The notes beneath the pieces were generated by a model that was given only the letters and a program-made list of their open reading frames with translations, made no database searches and was not told the DNA's origin. From the NCBI GenBank assembly GCA_022539475.1, contig VCMS01000054.1, positions 1-64,000 on the forward strand: a stretch of 64,000 nucleotides of DNA, in the 5' to 3' direction. Shown here piece by piece: positions 20,534-31,160 of the stretch; the first letter of the stretch is position 1, and every line of letters begins with the position of its first letter. The DNA comes from Gracilaria domingensis (lineage: Eukaryota > Rhodophyta > Florideophyceae > Gracilariales > Gracilariaceae). The translations under genes were made by a program, and so were the position numbers.

Positions 20534-23500
20534 TCACCTACATATCCTTCGATATACACTGATACCATATGAGGTGTTTGATTCTAATGCTTGTGTGTTG
20601 ATACTTCTAATGTACATGTGGTCCTTTTTGTCAACGTCTTCTTCCTCGTTCAAGTAAATATCATCAGAATGAATATCTTGCCCTTCAAAATTGGTAGATA
20701 AGATTCTCCTTGACACACCGACATCACGTTCAAACTCGTAGTCCACATCATCATGATCTTCGTTCTCATCAAATATTCTCTCCCCTTCATGTTCAGAGTT
20801 CAAATATCGATCTACAGTTGAGGACGAATATGTTGATGAATAACTGTCGTGCAGAGCACTCTGTGCGTTGACGCGATCTTGTCGAACCAAAGAGCTCAAT
20901 TCGTTCTCAAAGGACTCACTATCCTCCTTCAAGTCTTACTCGGATACAATTTTGTCACTGTCCGGCTGGACCTCTGGAAGTACATCTTCACGCTCAACTG
21001 GGTCAACGTCCTCGGTACCCTCAAAATCAGATTCATCTGAGTCATCTTCAAAGTCGTTACTTTATTCTTCCTCTTCACCAACGAAGTTCGTCATCATAGG
21101 ACATGCCATCCACAGGTAGATCTCCCTCGAAGGGCTCTTCCTCAAAATCATCTTCATGACAGCCAGCCACCTTAAGATCATCGAGAGGCTCATATAATTC
21201 ATCGTCAGCCCATCCTTCCTCTCCTTCCCCTTCGTGAGAAGCCTTTGACAGTTCAGGCTGTTCTGATTCTGACTCTCCAAGCGAATCCACCACCTTAATC
21301 AAAGAGTGAGCGCATCAGGTTAGTCTCCGGTAGTCCTTCGCTGTCTCTTTCTACATGCTCCCAGTCCAGCAGCTGGTCACCGTTGCTCTGCTCCTCGTTT
21401 TCCATCTTCAGATTGTTCTCCATTCCAAAGTATGATACCAAGTTCTCAGTCCGAGGCAGTGCTGCAGCCTCTACGTTTGTATCAATTGAAGGCAGAACAT
21501 TAGAAGCCGCGATCGACCTTGTATTTCTCGTTCTGGGACGCCGCGCTCGCGACGTTATAGAACGGTTAAATGCGATGAACATCATTTTTTTGACTTTCAT
21601 CGGGTGGAGACGGTTTCGTGTCGGAGTTCTAATTCGTCCTTAGACGTTGAAGCTCTTCTCCACACTAGAGAATGAGGGGTTTACTGACAATATGCGCAGT
21701 GCGAAATCTCTTAGCCAAGGTCTACCCTTATATTGCATTCAGTATACAACTGGGATGTTCTTGAAAGCCATAAGAATTTCTTGCTCCCCATTAGTCTCGG
21801 CTTGTGTCTTCCATGATAGTCGCGTGAATGTGAACTGCTCAAATAGATGATGCACCGCCCCATCTTCTCCTCCCGAGCTTGGGAGCTTTTGTGTTTCAGG
21901 CAACACATCAGATTTTACATATGACCTTATACGCTGAAGAATCTCTCCATGGAAAGGGGTACAATCTTCAAAGATGCTGCGTATATCCAAAAAGTAAGAG
22001 ACAAAGTGTACAGATCCCAAGAGGGATACTCTTATTCTCTGACTCGCGCCAGTTAGTCTCTGACAAAATGTGCTGATCACCTGATCCTTTCGTTCCTCTG
22101 TGAATAACGGAGTGAGAGGTAGTGCCAGAGCTGGGTCTCTAGTTGCTTCGTTGCAAGGTATACCTCCAATATTGCAGAGCTATCGTCATCAAAAATTCGA
22201 AGGTAGTGTCTCATGACCCGAAGCACATGATAAATGATAAATATCGAGAGCCTTCTCATAAACGGAATTATCTGTTATCCTTGCCTCAAATGTGTCGCGT
22301 CTGTGATCACATCGGCCACTGTACAACGTTGTACAAAAGTCAGAACATTCTCCTAGTCTCTGAAACACTGTCTTTCCTCTCAAAAATGATAGAAGCATTC
22401 CCTCTGAGCTCGCAAAGCGAGTCGGTGCCATCCTGATAGGCAAAATTGCGGTCCTAAGAGGCCTGATTCGACTGTAGTCGTCTAACTCCCGGTTAGTAGT
22501 ATATCCTTGGTTTCGTAGTTCACAGTTGTACTGCTTTTTCAACTGTTTAAATTGAAAGTAGAGCTTCGCGTGCTTTCGCAAATCATTCACAACCGCTGAT
22601 ATAGTGGACAGGATTTCCTTCAACCATTGTAGGTGGCCTACATCCTGCGTCAGGAGATTTGCTACGTTTGTCTGGTCCGGACTGGATAGAATGTGCTTGT
22701 GTTTAACAGCCAACTGCTGTTTTGCCTTGATGCAGGAACTGGCACTGTCGCTCACAACTGCACACAGACGCCGCATATCTCCAAACTCAGCGAATACAGA
22801 TTCTACAGTGTCCACGTAGAGATTTGCATCACAGCTCGCAGAACCTGTGTAAATCGATCGAAGAAAGTACGTTCTTCGTGCTATGTCCACTCCTGTGATG
22901 GTCAGCAGCACATTGATTACATTTTCAGAGCTGGCATCCGTCCACCCATAAAAATAAGTGTACCATGAGTTTGCTTCAGTGATGCCGGTATTGATGATTC
23001 CACTTCTCTCAAGCGTTCCTCGTACATGGCATCAATATTTTTTTCCGGCCATCCGAGCAATGCTTGGAACACAGTCTTCAAATGAAAGGTCCAAAAGTCT
23101 GAAAAGCTCTCAAAATTCACATTCGCCATCTCGAGTACTCAAGATTGAAAACGGTAGCACTTGATGAACAATTAAGCGTGTTATGATATTATTGAACTGA
23201 CTGCGCTTGCGTTCCAGTGCCTTTGGGTGGGTTTGTACGGATTGCATGCTCATAGGGCCGATTGGAGGATTACCAGAACTTCCTTCAGAGGACCTGAGCT
23301 CTTTGGGTCGCGTAACATGTAGTTCTTCGCGAGGTTTTTTCACGGGCGTCATTGGCAAACCAAAGCATTCCAACGGACTTCCAAGTTTTTTGTAAGCACG
23401 TAAAAGGGATGGAGTTTTGAGCAATCGCACCAGCGTTTGTGGAGAGGTAAAGCCACACTTGAGTAAGTGGTAACCAAGTTGTGTGGTTTTGGTTGTTCCG

Positions 23501-23679
23501 GCTTTGGTTTGCCATCTACATCCGTTGCAGGTTGTATATAGATTGTCATCACTAGAAGTCGCATTAGTACCTGGCTGTAATTGAAAGCATTCTGATGACC
23601 ACCAACTTGCTTTTCTGCCTACTTTTCGCGAACTTTTTGATTGAGAATCAAGCTGTTGGCCACTGTTGTTGGTCGACAT
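20534..23679 (-). mobile_element. hAT-superfamily DNA transposon remnant (DUF659-like transposase)
   Basis: Transposase pieces appear in order on the minus strand. At 23679-23110 is an N-terminal BED-like finger with CNGCRWQTK followed by TTQLGYHLLKC (C..C..H..C). At 22911-22189 comes the DUF659-like catalytic region, including YVDTVESVFAEFG and LCAVVSDSASSCIKAKQQLA, where hAT transposases read a TDNASNC-type motif. Near 22080-21740 is LFEQFTFTRLSWKTQAE. Near 21730-21600 is the hAT dimerisation region RDFALRILSVNPSFSSVEKS. A charged acidic tail follows to 20534. The pieces lie in several frames with stops between them, so no full transposase is encoded. Convincing terminal inverted repeats and an 8-bp target duplication were not found by eye, so the element ends are approximate. 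Confidence 0.65.
22189..22911 (-). pseudogene. hAT transposase catalytic-region frame
   Basis: A 240-codon open stretch inside the hAT remnant. Residues 30-75 carry the DANLYVDTVESVFAEFGDM and AVVSDSASSC motifs of DUF659-type hAT transposases, containing one catalytic Asp (VSDSAS). The usual C..H of the following motif is replaced by PDQTNVANLLTQDVGH. This is the best-preserved piece of the transposase; frames before and after it are displaced. Confidence 0.6.
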
Positions 23680-24396
23680 GGTTCACGGCTTTGTTTGCAA
23701 ATACCATGGCCACAATGTTCCAAGTATGTGTCGGGAAGGGAGAGGGGCAAGAAGGCGGTTTAGTAAGAAGTAAAAAGATTTTCGTCGTCTTGGTTGTTTG
23801 TGTTGATCAAGCAAGATGCAGGGAGAAGTCCTGGCTGCTACAGAAACTGGCGCATCTCGGCATTGGAGCGGACTCTAAACTATAATCCGCTACTACGTCG
23901 AAATGCTCTATTTGGGGTTTATTTGAAAACAAGTTTTGGCTGGGGGGAGGAAAGGAACGCAAGCTCTTATCGAGGTCGCAGAGATCTGGAAGGCAACGTG
24001 TTGTTCCTACTTACAACAACTCTGTAACCTGCTTCCAGAATATTTTGTATTCAATAAACGCTTCCGAAGTTATAGTAAGGAGTTCAATACTATTCAACCT
24101 GTCAAGCCTGTAGCTCCTGCGTCACACAGAGGAAGGATATGAGAAAAGTTTTGTTCCGAGCCTATAAATTTTTCCATCTCGTGCAACACTGGTGGCTACG
24201 GTGTAGAGGAGAATATCTTATTGTAGGTTTCTTACAGCGATATTTCTGCTAATCACGGCCTCTTCTTCTTATATCATTCGAAAGAGACAAACAGGACCAT
24301 AGGCGTTGTCCTTGACGCATATTTCTATGACATACAACGGAAAGAAGAGGCAAATAGTTTTCTGAATGGATCTCCTGAAATCCGTAACGAAAATCC
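23680..24396. other. Intergenic, no gene recognised
   Basis: Several short plus-strand frames without family features. The stretch 24300-24460 may hold decayed N-terminal cyclophilin sequence, since a fragment reading IIYRHSARINGTT resembles the FHRII region, but it is in a different frame from the recognisable part. Confidence 0.3.
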
Positions 24397-24906
24397 TTGC
24401 CGACATGGGCTCGTCACAAGCACAGAATGATATTATATATAGGCATAGTGCTCGGATTAACGGTACAACTCGTTGACACGCAGCATAGTCACGGAAAATT
24501 GGGATGGGCAGCCACGAACGATGGCACGCTGCCTGTAAAGAACTTCCGTGTATCGTATTCGGGACCGGGCATCATGTCGATGCTGCTACGTGACTCGTAT
24601 GTGGACAGTTGTTTCTTTTTCACGACGCCTGGTGGTGATAGTCGATTTCTCGACGGCAGGTTTGTTGCGTTCGGTCGCGTAGAACAGAGACTTGATGCTC
24701 TTTTCGAGGTCGAACGCGAGGCACTCAAACTGTCGCGCGGCGCGACGTCGCGCGTTAGCCGCGCGCGTAGTGCGCGTCAGCGAGGTGGGCGAAGAGGAGC
24801 GCGATGCGCACGCGCGTTGAACGTGCGCCGAATCGGCAGGGCTTGCGATACAAACGTCGGCCGTTTGTGCAGTCTTAAAGCTAAAGCTTGGATGAGGTGT
24901 CCATGA
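24397..24906 (+). pseudogene. Cyclophilin-type prolyl isomerase fragment
   Basis: The recognisable part is about 24460-24715. VQLVDTQHSHGKLGWAA matches the IQGGD-to-GG segment, KNFRVSYSGPGIMSM matches ENFxLxHTGPGxLSM, SYVDSCFFFTT matches NTNGSQFFITT, and SRFLDGRFVAFGRVEQRLDA matches WLDGKHVVFGKVVEGMD. Active-site residues are not kept: GSQFF reads DSCFF, and the Trp and His of WLDGKH are both Phe. After the domain the frame runs into Arg/Ala-rich GC-biased sequence with no normal C-terminal strand. The N-terminal third is missing or out of frame. This is a decayed cyclophilin copy or a highly divergent one; ppiase activity is unlikely. The ATG at 24397 is only the first Met in the open frame. 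Confidence 0.65.
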
Positions 24907-26174
24907 TTTGATGAGTGTATGAAATACAGCGTATCCACGGTAATCATTCATGCGCAGTATAACGATTGGTAATGCCATCCCGGATGAGCACGGTGAAATC
25001 GGTGGCATTCTTGACAGGCACAGCGAATACATGAGAAATAAATCGTGGCGCACAACGCGGCAGCGCAAAGTGCGTCGCCGACGCGCTTTGTTGCTTCTCA
25101 GCGACGATGAACAGAATTTGTCTCGCACGACGCACAACGCGCGCTGACAGTACGGCAATTGCCGACGGCATCCTAGATCTGGCGCCGGAACTCGATCTTC
25201 GACGACGAAGTTGACATCTAGATACACGAACCTGGGGTAGTGCTGCGCGGCGGCGGTGGCGGCGGTGCGAGGCGATCTCGAAGGTGCAGACAGGACAAAT
25301 CACCACGAGCTCGGGAGGCACAGGAAACACGCCACAAAAATGCGACGGGAACTGCTGGCGTTCAGCGCGCACACGTCGCCACGGTGCCAGTGCTGTAAAT
25401 CTTGCGCGGCAGAGAGCCCGCTCGCGCGCGCCCTCTCTCGAAAGCAGTAGCGTTCTATGGTAGAACTTCTACCTTTAATACCGACGGTACATGCAGCTCG
25501 TTTTTTTCATCCGCAGCTTCTGCGCATGTGGCTTGCGCCACCGCCCCGCTCCCTCCACGTCCCGCCGCCGTCGGCTTCTGCCGCGCCTCTGCCGGCATAG
25601 TTCTTCGCTGCGTTCGTCGTGGTGGTGCCCTCATTCGCTGCGTGTCCACACCACTCGCAGCCACGTATTTTGAGCTGCACACTGTTGCACGCCCAACGCG
25701 TCACGGTCCTCGTTTTGGCCTTGTCTGATCGATCTCAACAAGCGCGCCACGAGCAGTCCCGCACGCACCGCCGCCGCAGCTGCAACCGAGGTGGCAATGA
25801 TTCGTCAAATGTTGCGTCAAATGTTGGTGTAGACAGTGTGCCGCTGCCGCAGGCGTAGACGTAGGCGTGGCGGTGGCGGCCTCAGACGTCGAGTGAAGGC
25901 ACGCCGTGCGTCAATCGGCGCAAAGCGCTCGCAAACGCGAGGCATTGGCAGTTGGCATAAGCTGCGGCCACCATGCGCGCGTTGCCACCCGAGATGAACA
26001 TCGACGGTGCCTTAGATGGCCACATGCAGCTTGCCGTGTCGGTATCCGGTTCAAATCTACGATGGTGGTCGGCGTCATCCACGATGTCCGCCACGGCATG
26101 TCTCCCCGACGCAGCCCCAACGCCCACACCCGCCGCGCCCGCCGCCTCCCTGCGTTGTGGCTGCGCCTTAGCGC
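24907..26174. other. GC-rich low-complexity region, no gene recognised
   Basis: Long overlapping Arg/Ala/His/Ser-rich frames occur on both strands at once, which indicates GC-biased composition rather than genes. CG dinucleotides are abundant (runs such as GCGCGCG). No domain motif was seen. Confidence 0.4.
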
Positions 26175-26681
26175 GTGGACAAAATTGACACCACCGCCCG
26201 CCACGAGTTCGCGTCGTCGCCCGTGCTCGCGCGCCGGCGTCCCATGCCACGCCGTGTTGCACGACGAGCAGCTGCGCTACCTCAGCGGCCGCAACAGCTC
26301 CGTGCCTGCGCGCACGCTACTGCCGCAGCTGCCGTTGCTGCGGGAGCGAGACAAAGGCTGCGATTGGCAGTCGGCGTCGTTGCTAGTAGCCGCTCGCTCT
26401 TGGACCATACTGAAGACTTTGTGAGCCCGACGCTGCGCCGCCGAGAGCTACCGGCGAAGGACTGCGTGGCCGTGGTGCTCTTTGCCGTATGTGAGAGCCG
26501 ATACTTCTGCGACGAGCCATTCAGCGCTGAGGATGACGACGAGGATGATGAAGCGTACAGTGCTTGGGACTCAGTGGAGAGTGTGACCACGGACGAGTAT
26601 GAGCTCCGCTCTCCCGCGCCAGGTGGAGCGTGCGCGCTTGACGAATCGCAGAGAGGAGCTGTGGGAAAGCGGCGCACATGA
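26175..26681 (+). CDS. Hypothetical acidic protein fragment
   Basis: A 168-codon frame. The first 95 residues are Arg/Ala-rich and probably compositional. Residues 100-150 look more protein-like (CVAVVLFAVCESRYFC, then SAEDDDEDDEAYSAWD). No family recognised, and it may be part of a decayed gene. The following frame 26599-26907 (HTLTEVPRYLWQWLRPELYF) could be its displaced continuation. Confidence 0.25.
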   Translation: MDKIDTTARHEFASSPVLARRRPMPRRVARRAAALPQRPQQLRACAHATAAAAVAAGARQRLRLAVGVVASSRSLLDHTEDFVSPTLRRRELPAKDCVAVVLFAVCESRYFCDEPFSAEDDDEDDEAYSAWDSVESVTTDEYELRSPAPGGACALDESQRGAVGKRRT

Positions 26682-27884
26682 CGTGCCGCTGCGCTTCAAT
26701 GCGTGGCGGCTGTTAGCGTCATCGCGTCGCTTAGGCCGATGCGCGTACTCCTTTGGCGTCATCATATCTGGTGCACAAGCCAGCAACTTGCACACACTGA
26801 CGGAGGTGCCGCGCTATCTGTGGCAATGGCTACGGCCAGAACTGTACTTTCGACGGGTGCTGCTTCGTCGCTGCCTGCGTCGCTTCTGCGGCCGGCGTTG
26901 CACATAGGGCCGCTGGTCCATGTCGATATTTTCTGAGTTCGCCGATGCTGCTTCTACCGGTAGTGGGAATCTGCGAGGCTTTATTGCCTATCCTGAGCCC
27001 AGTCTCCAAGAGCGTGACTTTGGCTCAGCAGAGCTTTAGGCTATTGGAACTGGACGTCACCCTACTGCACGTGCTTGGCCAGGCAGTGGGCTTCGGCGCA
27101 ATGCATAACGGGCGCACTCAGGCGGTGACGGTGGCGTTCGAGGCTAGTGACACTGCCGAGCGTGGTTCTCATTGGGCAGCTGGCGCCCATGGCCACCGCG
27201 TGCGTCGTGCTACACCGCATGGCTGCCAGCGGCAGTGACGGAGATGCGTGCCCCGCGTCGGACAAGAGCAGCACAAACGATCCAGTGAAAGACCGGTGGA
27301 GGTGGTGGTGCCAGTCGCGGACTGACCCGCGAGCATAACTTTGCTGAGTGCGACACCATGCCCAGAACAGCTCCAGTCAGGAATCTCGAGGAGCCGCACG
27401 CCGCCACATCGCCCGTCGTTCAAAGCGCGTTTTTGCGCGTCAAATCGCTCCCAAACCGCTCTCCACGTCACAGGGCTTAGACAGACGGCCGCTGACTAGG
27501 CAGTCATCGGCCGTTGGCAGTGGCGACGGGTGCTTTGTGGCCGACACCGTACACCCGCGTGAAGACAGTTTGCGCATGGCGGACTCGCCGCTATCGATTT
27601 GATACCCCTCATCTGCGTCATCCGCATTGTCTTCTTAGTGATTCCGATGCAGACATGTCGAGGCACAGGCAGAGTCACCTGAGGACATTGCACCAGGGCG
27701 TCCAAAGCTGTCGAGAGCGTGCAACGTTTGCGACGCCCACGGCGCACGCGCTTCATGATGATGAATCACCGATCATGGCGTCGGATCGAGAGCAACGGGT
27801 GCGCGAGCTCAGTGCGAGCGACACGACCACGATGGCGGTTGCTTTCCTGCGACCACTGCCACTCCCAGCGACAGCAGCCACATC
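26682..27884. other. GC-rich region before the transporter pseudogene
   Basis: Short frames on both strands. No recognisable motif other than the weak protein-like segment at 26800-26900. Confidence 0.3.
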
Positions 27885-28951
27885 ATGCCAGCCAGCGCTC
27901 TCCAAGCGCCGCCCGCCACGCTGGCGCTCAGCATCGCCGGCGGCCTGCAGGGCACCACCGTGGCCGAGGGCATCGTGATGACAGCGCTAGCGAAGCTCCT
28001 GAGCACCGTGGCGCTGGGCATACTCGCCACCAATCGAGACATATTACGAAGTTAGATACGCGGCACTGCCGTTCACAAACCTGCTGGCGACGTTTCGCAG
28101 CGGCGTTTCTTTGTTGCTTGCCTTGTTGCCTCTCGCGGTGGTCACGCAGAGCTTCGCGGGTTTGCTCTTCTCGCTGCTTATGGGGAGATTCTTGAAATTG
28201 AATCTCAACGAACATTCGCTCTTTTACGTTTGCGCGTCGTTCCGAAACTCTGCTGTCATGCCGTTGTTTGTTGTGCGCCTCCTTGTTCTTGGGCGCCAAG
28301 CAGGTGGCTAGTATCTCCGCCGTGTCGTTTTGTTTGCTAGGATAGTCGCTGTTATTCTGGTCCATTGGCTTTTTACTGCTGGATGCAATGCCTTCCCGAA
28401 CGTCTCGGGCTCAACATGAAAACAGGTGCACACCATCCGTATCACAGTTCTTGAAAAAGCTGGTAACACCGTCACTAATCGCCAGTGTGAGCGCGCTGCT
28501 CATTGGGCTCAACCCGTTCGTGCGCGGGCTCGTACTACGAACGCCGCTTCCTGGCGCGTCGCAAACGCTGGGTTCAGGCTATTCTGCAGCCGCTGTTTTG
28601 GTTTTTGTACGCTTTCTGACGCTAGACACATCGAAGGAGGCATGTTCTTCGTCATCTGCTCTTCGCTTAGGTCGTCTTTCGTTAGGTCTCTCGTTGTGTC
28701 GCTTCGTGCTGCTGCCGCTGTTTGTGTTCCTCTGTATGTCGCGGTTGCACATTGATGATTTGTTCGTAAGGTGTACCATTCTGTTGCGGAGTGTCATGCC
28801 ATGCGCGCAGAACGTGACGGTAATGCTCACGTTGCAGAATCCACCGAACGCTGCTGCGTTGGTAGCTTGATTGTTGTTGGTGGTGTATTTGATTGGTGTC
28901 GTGCCTATCGTGCTGGGGCTCACGTTGTTTTTTGCCGCATCGGGGCTTTGA
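27885..28951 (+). pseudogene. Auxin-efflux-carrier family (PIN-like) transporter, broken
   Basis: Membrane protein with the segment order of the AEC family. TM1 is EGIVMTALAKLLSTVALGIL (27885-28055). The next frame carries SLLLALLPLAVVTQSFAGLL and the diagnostic CASFRNSAVMPLFVV (family FGNxGxLPL), to 28311. A third frame carries ASISAVSFCLLG, SLLFWSIGFLLL, LVTPSLIASVSALLIGLNPF, RFVLLPLFVFLC, RCTILLRSVMPCAQNVTVML and a last helix LLLVVYLIGVVPIVLGL, ending at TGA 28949. Lesions seen: two frame changes (near 28055 and 28311-28320), TAG at 28343-28345 and TGA at 28868-28870, both in the third frame with homology on either side. The central hydrophilic loop is short, as in PIN-like proteins. The family exports organic anions or auxin-like solutes across plasma or ER membranes. 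Confidence 0.7.
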
Positions 28952-29812
28952 GCGGCACCTACATGTAGCACGCTGGAAACCAAATAGAGGAAATATTGTA
29001 AGTACGGTCACCGGGCGGGAAGAAGATGACTATCGTTTTGCTGGTTTTCATTTTTGTATTCCGGATTGGGCCGACTTACGACGGACCTTCTCGAAGATTC
29101 AACAACAGTAACTTCCATTCAAATTGGAGCTCCCATATACCGCACATACCTTTCATCTTCGAAGCTGATAGATTAGGTACTTTGCCAAAGGGTAGCAAAG
29201 CTAACAAGTTTATCGATACATCGAAGTGCTGCTCGCGCGAGTGGCGCTTTGCGCTCATAGCACAGTATCGCGGTTGTTGAGCATGATGGGGTCAACGTGG
29301 TCAACCACGCAGCCGATGCCTCCGTCACAAACTCACACCTCCTTCGAGTGTGTTACGCTGGGAGCGTTGGATGTAGAACACCGTGAATACTTCCTGTTGA
29401 GGATAACTTAGTTCTGCATTTCTTTTGATGTCATAGAGGGTTGCCTTCGTCTTGGACCAAGCACTTTGGTACGCACATATACTTTTCTGGTTCGCGCCAG
29501 ATTGCTTCACACGCGGGTGTATATTAGGAGAGCTTAACCAGGAAAAAAGCGCTGAAAGCTACCCCAGATGAAGGGACAAGAGCATCGTCCCACACATGTT
29601 ACGTCCTCGAGATTCATACGAATGCCTTTGATCATGAAGACTTGGTGCCTTCTTTACAAGTGTGGAAAAGCAGAAAAACTCAAGAGCGAATAGCCCCGAG
29701 CGAGAATACGGAAACTTCGATAGTTCTAGAAACAAAGAACCGCCGCCCCCTCAAGAAAAGTAAAGCAATTATCAACACCATCGAAGTGATGCGAAGTGCC
29801 TAAGTCGTTCAA
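28952..29812. other. Intergenic, no gene recognised
   Basis: Only short frames on both strands and no motif. It separates the transporter pseudogene from the next membrane-protein remnant. Confidence 0.4.
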
Positions 29813-31160
29813 ATGCCTGTGCCCTTCGACAGAGCCGCCGCGAAGCTAACGCGCCAGAAACTGTGGCGGTCTTGGAAACTCCTCGTGCAAAAGGGCGCAC
29901 CATACAGTAACCGTCGCATCTCACTCTCTTTCATCTTCACAACATGGGCGCTCATACTCTTCAACGTGCACGCAATCACCGTCTTGCTCACTTTATCGCA
30001 TCCTGAAGTCAATGCTCATTCGTACAGAACCAGGGCTTCCTTCGCTAGAAACATACAGTTCTGGCGCGGTCGACATCCTATTGCCTGCGTTTCTCCTAGA
30101 CTATCGGGGTCAGATTCTTTGCGAAACGTTGTTGATGTCGCGCAGAATGTCATTTCAAAACATGAACTAGGGCCCAATATGACTGGTACATACCTACAGC
30201 GCGTCATTCTACAGGGTATGAGGAAAGAAGCTTTCGAAGAAATAACCAAAGTTCAGCTGGCCGCCATTCGTCAACCTCTAGAATCAACTTCTCTAAATGT
30301 TTCGTACGCGGAAACGAGCGATATGTATGTTTGTTAAGACTTTTGCAGACGTTGTTTTGCATAACTTGGCAGACACTGCCAACATCTCCATCGTTATACT
30401 ACACAGACCGGCCAGAGATTCGAAATAGTCTCAGCCGCCTCTCAGATGGGTTTCTCCCGGACATTCTGGGAGGAACGTATGTTACTACGACATCAACGAT
30501 GTTCACGATAATGAACGCCATGCATCATATTCCCCCAACTCATCCCAACCAATCGACTCCCTGGTCGGATACAACTCCGGTGTGCTACATCGAGGCATCG
30601 AACTCAGGAGACTTGTTCAAAATAGGCATAGTCAAGGAGTGTGGAACAAATGTTCATGTTTTTGAAACTTGGCTGCGAACCGTGTCTGATGCAGAAAACA
30701 GCGTCCAAGACTTTCTCTCCTCCTTGGGACTGAAGACCGATCTGAGTAGACTGGACTAGATCAAAACGTTGGACATCCATGCCAGAGATGTCAAGAAAGA
30801 CAAATTCGTCACAACAGCTACCATTCATGATGTGGATGAACGCATTCATTACATGTTCGAGAAATTACCGATGCCACGACAAGCCCTACAAGAACCCGTG
30901 TGACAAAGGACCGCTTCAATACCTTTCAAACAACATTGCCTCGTCTTTTCGCGGTAACTTATCACACACCAACTAACCTTATCTGCCGTAATGATGTTGT
31001 AAGTACATGCGCGTTCCGCTTCGGCCAACCTTTGAACCTCCACCATCGCAGTCAGTCCTGCCTGACAACGCTCTCAACAGCATCCTTGACCCTTGGCGGA
31101 GTGCTGTTTGTCGGCGCGCTCTTGTTGTGGCAATTCAAGTGCGAATGCTGAACGAGACAG
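29813..31160 (+). pseudogene. Unknown two-helix membrane protein, split between frames
   Basis: Three successive plus-strand pieces look like one protein. 29813-30337 (174 codons) has a basic N-terminus (LTRQKLWRSWKLLVQK) and a membrane helix at residues 38-62 (LSFIFTTWALILFNVHAIT). 30331-30759 (142 codons) has a soluble segment with TPVCYIEASNSGDLFKIGI and TWLRTVSDAENSVQDFLSSL. 30900-31151 ends in a second helix (LTLGGVLFVGALLLWQF). GTATGT at 30325 and TTTTGCAG ending at 30348 look like splice signals but would give a 24-nt intron and a stop, so frameshift decay is more likely. The layout suggests an extracytoplasmic domain between two helices. I do not recognise the family. Confidence 0.35.

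Noticed and set aside
24940-27980. Many 60-170-codon frames on both strands in GC-rich sequence
   Set aside because: Simultaneous long frames in several registers with Arg/Ala/His bias are expected from high GC content; only pieces with family motifs were kept.
30325-30348. 24-nt intron with GTATGT and TTTTGCAG in the membrane-protein remnant
   Set aside because: Too short, and the joined reading meets a stop within a few codons.
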